A stretch of DNA of 64,000 nt, taken from the NCBI RefSeq assembly GCF_022965805.1, contig NC_133116.1, positions 3,844,001-3,908,000 of the forward strand, written 5' to 3'. Positions 62,929 to 64,000 of the stretch are shown piece by piece. The notes under the pieces were generated by a model. The model saw only the letters and a list, made by a program, of their open reading frames with translations, was not told the DNA's origin and did not search any database. Each line of letters begins with the position of its first letter. Positions within the stretch are counted from its first letter, which is position 1. Origin of the DNA: Primulina eburnea. Taxonomy: Eukaryota; Streptophyta; Magnoliopsida; Lamiales; Gesneriaceae. Both the position numbers and the translations under genes were made by a program.

Positions 62929-64000
62929 TCAACAGCCAAAGCATGCAAATAGTTTCTTAGGCACGCGACCCGTCGCACGGAATGTCGCAGCCGCCTCCTC
63001 CACCGTGTAAACAGCATGCTCGCAATCAGCTGCAACTGTCGCTCGCATTTCTTCAGCCGTTCTATGAGATATAGCCATCTTATTCTTCATATTTTCCCCG
63101 TACTTTGCCTTCTTCTTTTCAAAATTTTCCTGATTTTGGTTTATGAGTATGAGATAGAATTTTTACGTGTAAAGTTCACTCCAATGTAGTTAGACACAAT
63201 ATGAAACAATACTAAAACAATGAATCTGCTAGAACCAAGACAATCCCAAAGACTTTTAAGGATCCATACATAATCCCAACACTCAAAACTTATAGAGTCC
63301 CCACCTCGCTCCTCGCCAGTCTGTCCTCCTTCGAAAGTGATAATATATATTTTGAAATATATATATTTAATCTGAATTCTTGAAATTTTTTTTACCTCAA
63401 TTTGCTTGAGTTGAGCATCGATATATGCTCTTTTAGTGTTCTCCCATGCATCTATAGCAGCCAACTTTTTGTGAGCCCTGAGTAAAAGCTTTTCAAGCAT
63501 TAATATGTAATTATGAGCCATCAAGAAACAATTAGCTTATTTTTTCCCAAAAAAATAACTAGAAAATAGAGAATAAATTAGTGATGGAAACGACACACAA
63601 TTTTATGTGTGTGGTATGTGTATATATATATGTATATGTATGTATAACATATAATCATCAACATCAAGAAACCTACTTGGTATCTACTTTAGTTTTTTCA
63701 TTGTCTTCCCAAGCTTTAATCAAGGCCAATCTCTTCTCCGTTTCGACCCTTGCAAGTGTCGACTCTATTCAACAGAGCATCGAAATACATAATATTTAAA
63801 ACAAAAAATATAAAAATCAAGAAAAAACTTCTTCAAAAAAAAATATCAAGATAAAACCAAATCACCCATGCCTTCGCAATTCCTACTGATTTTTTCATCT
63901 CCATCCTCTACTGCTTCCTCTGAAAAAAAAAATCATTGAAAATTTAGGTAAAAGTCCTAATGATGACTCCTTAAAGAACAAACAAAATAAAAATAAATAA
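62929..64000 (-). CDS. remorin, 3' part (gene continues past the right edge)
   Basis: Exons on the minus strand: 63866-63919, 63677-63764, 63396-63477 and 62929-63129 (with stop), all GT-AG and in phase. The upstream exon(s) lie beyond 64000. The encoded C-terminal remorin domain includes ARVETEKRLALIKAWEDNEK, AHKKLAAIDAWENTKRAYID, AQLKQIE, ENFEKKKAKYGENMKNKMA and a terminal FRATGRVPKKLFACFGC. Remorins are plant membrane-nanodomain proteins with a coiled-coil C-terminus; the terminal hydrophobic/Cys peptide (RemCA) anchors them to the inner plasma membrane and can be S-acylated. The block between the coiled coil and the anchor (RATVAADCEHAVYTVEEAA) differs from the usual Lys/Glu/Ala-rich sequence, so this copy is divergent. 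The N-terminus cannot be judged. Confidence 0.9.

Overview
This is nuclear DNA from a flowering plant, most likely an asterid eudicot and tentatively Lamiales. The evidence is AT-rich non-coding DNA, GT-AG introns, plant-only gene families (AHL, CBF/DREB1, SBT1-type subtilase, CLE, remorin, DUF1191, SHI-like zinc finger, anthocyanidin synthase remnant) and plant LTR retrotransposons primed by initiator-Met tRNA. The Lamiales placement is an impression from the repeats and is not proven. No bacterial-type operons, CRISPR arrays or tRNA/rRNA genes were recognised.

Layout. 1-4521: most of a minus-strand Ty1/copia retrotransposon; its 3' LTR lies left of the window and its gag-pol frame is broken by a single stop codon. 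4522-8314: AT-rich spacer with tandem repeats and a decayed Ty3/gypsy integrase fragment. 8315-18497: a nested transposon. An outer hAT-like element (8-bp target-site duplication ATAACTTT) carries CACTA-type GCGACGG repeats and a TNP2/DUF4216-like fragment. It is split by a complete, apparently intact Tekay-type Ty3/gypsy retrotransposon (9514-18061) with 1835-bp LTRs and a 5-bp duplication GTTTT.

18772-33470 holds two intact plus-strand multi-exon genes: a 355-aa Cys-rich protein whose cysteine spacing equals that of the SHI/STY zinc finger, and a 368-aa AT-hook/PPC (AHL) DNA-binding protein. 34297-34790 is a decayed SUPERMAN-like C2H2 zinc-finger gene. 35389-41931 is a tandem pair of single-exon subtilases, the first with one frameshift and the second with four. 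42352-43039 is a decayed anthocyanidin synthase fragment. 45538-46479 encodes an intact DUF1191 membrane protein. 46992-50830 encodes a seven-exon nucleotide-sugar transporter (UTR2-like, minus strand). 52312-52996 is a CBF/DREB1 gene whose C-terminal LWSY motif sits in another frame. 56032-56286 encodes a CLE peptide precursor. 57440-58787 is a non-autonomous CACTA transposon with perfect 3-bp duplications. 62929 to the right edge is the 3' part of a remorin gene. A roughly 165-bp repeat family with the palindrome GTGAGACGGTCTCAC is scattered through 39-60 kb.

The genes are independent and do not form a pathway cluster. I saw no clear new biological system. The most informative items are the nested transposon with all junctions readable, the CLE peptide gene, the frameshift patterns in the subtilases and CBF gene (decay versus assembly error), and the GCGACGG subterminal repeats shared by two unrelated-looking elements.
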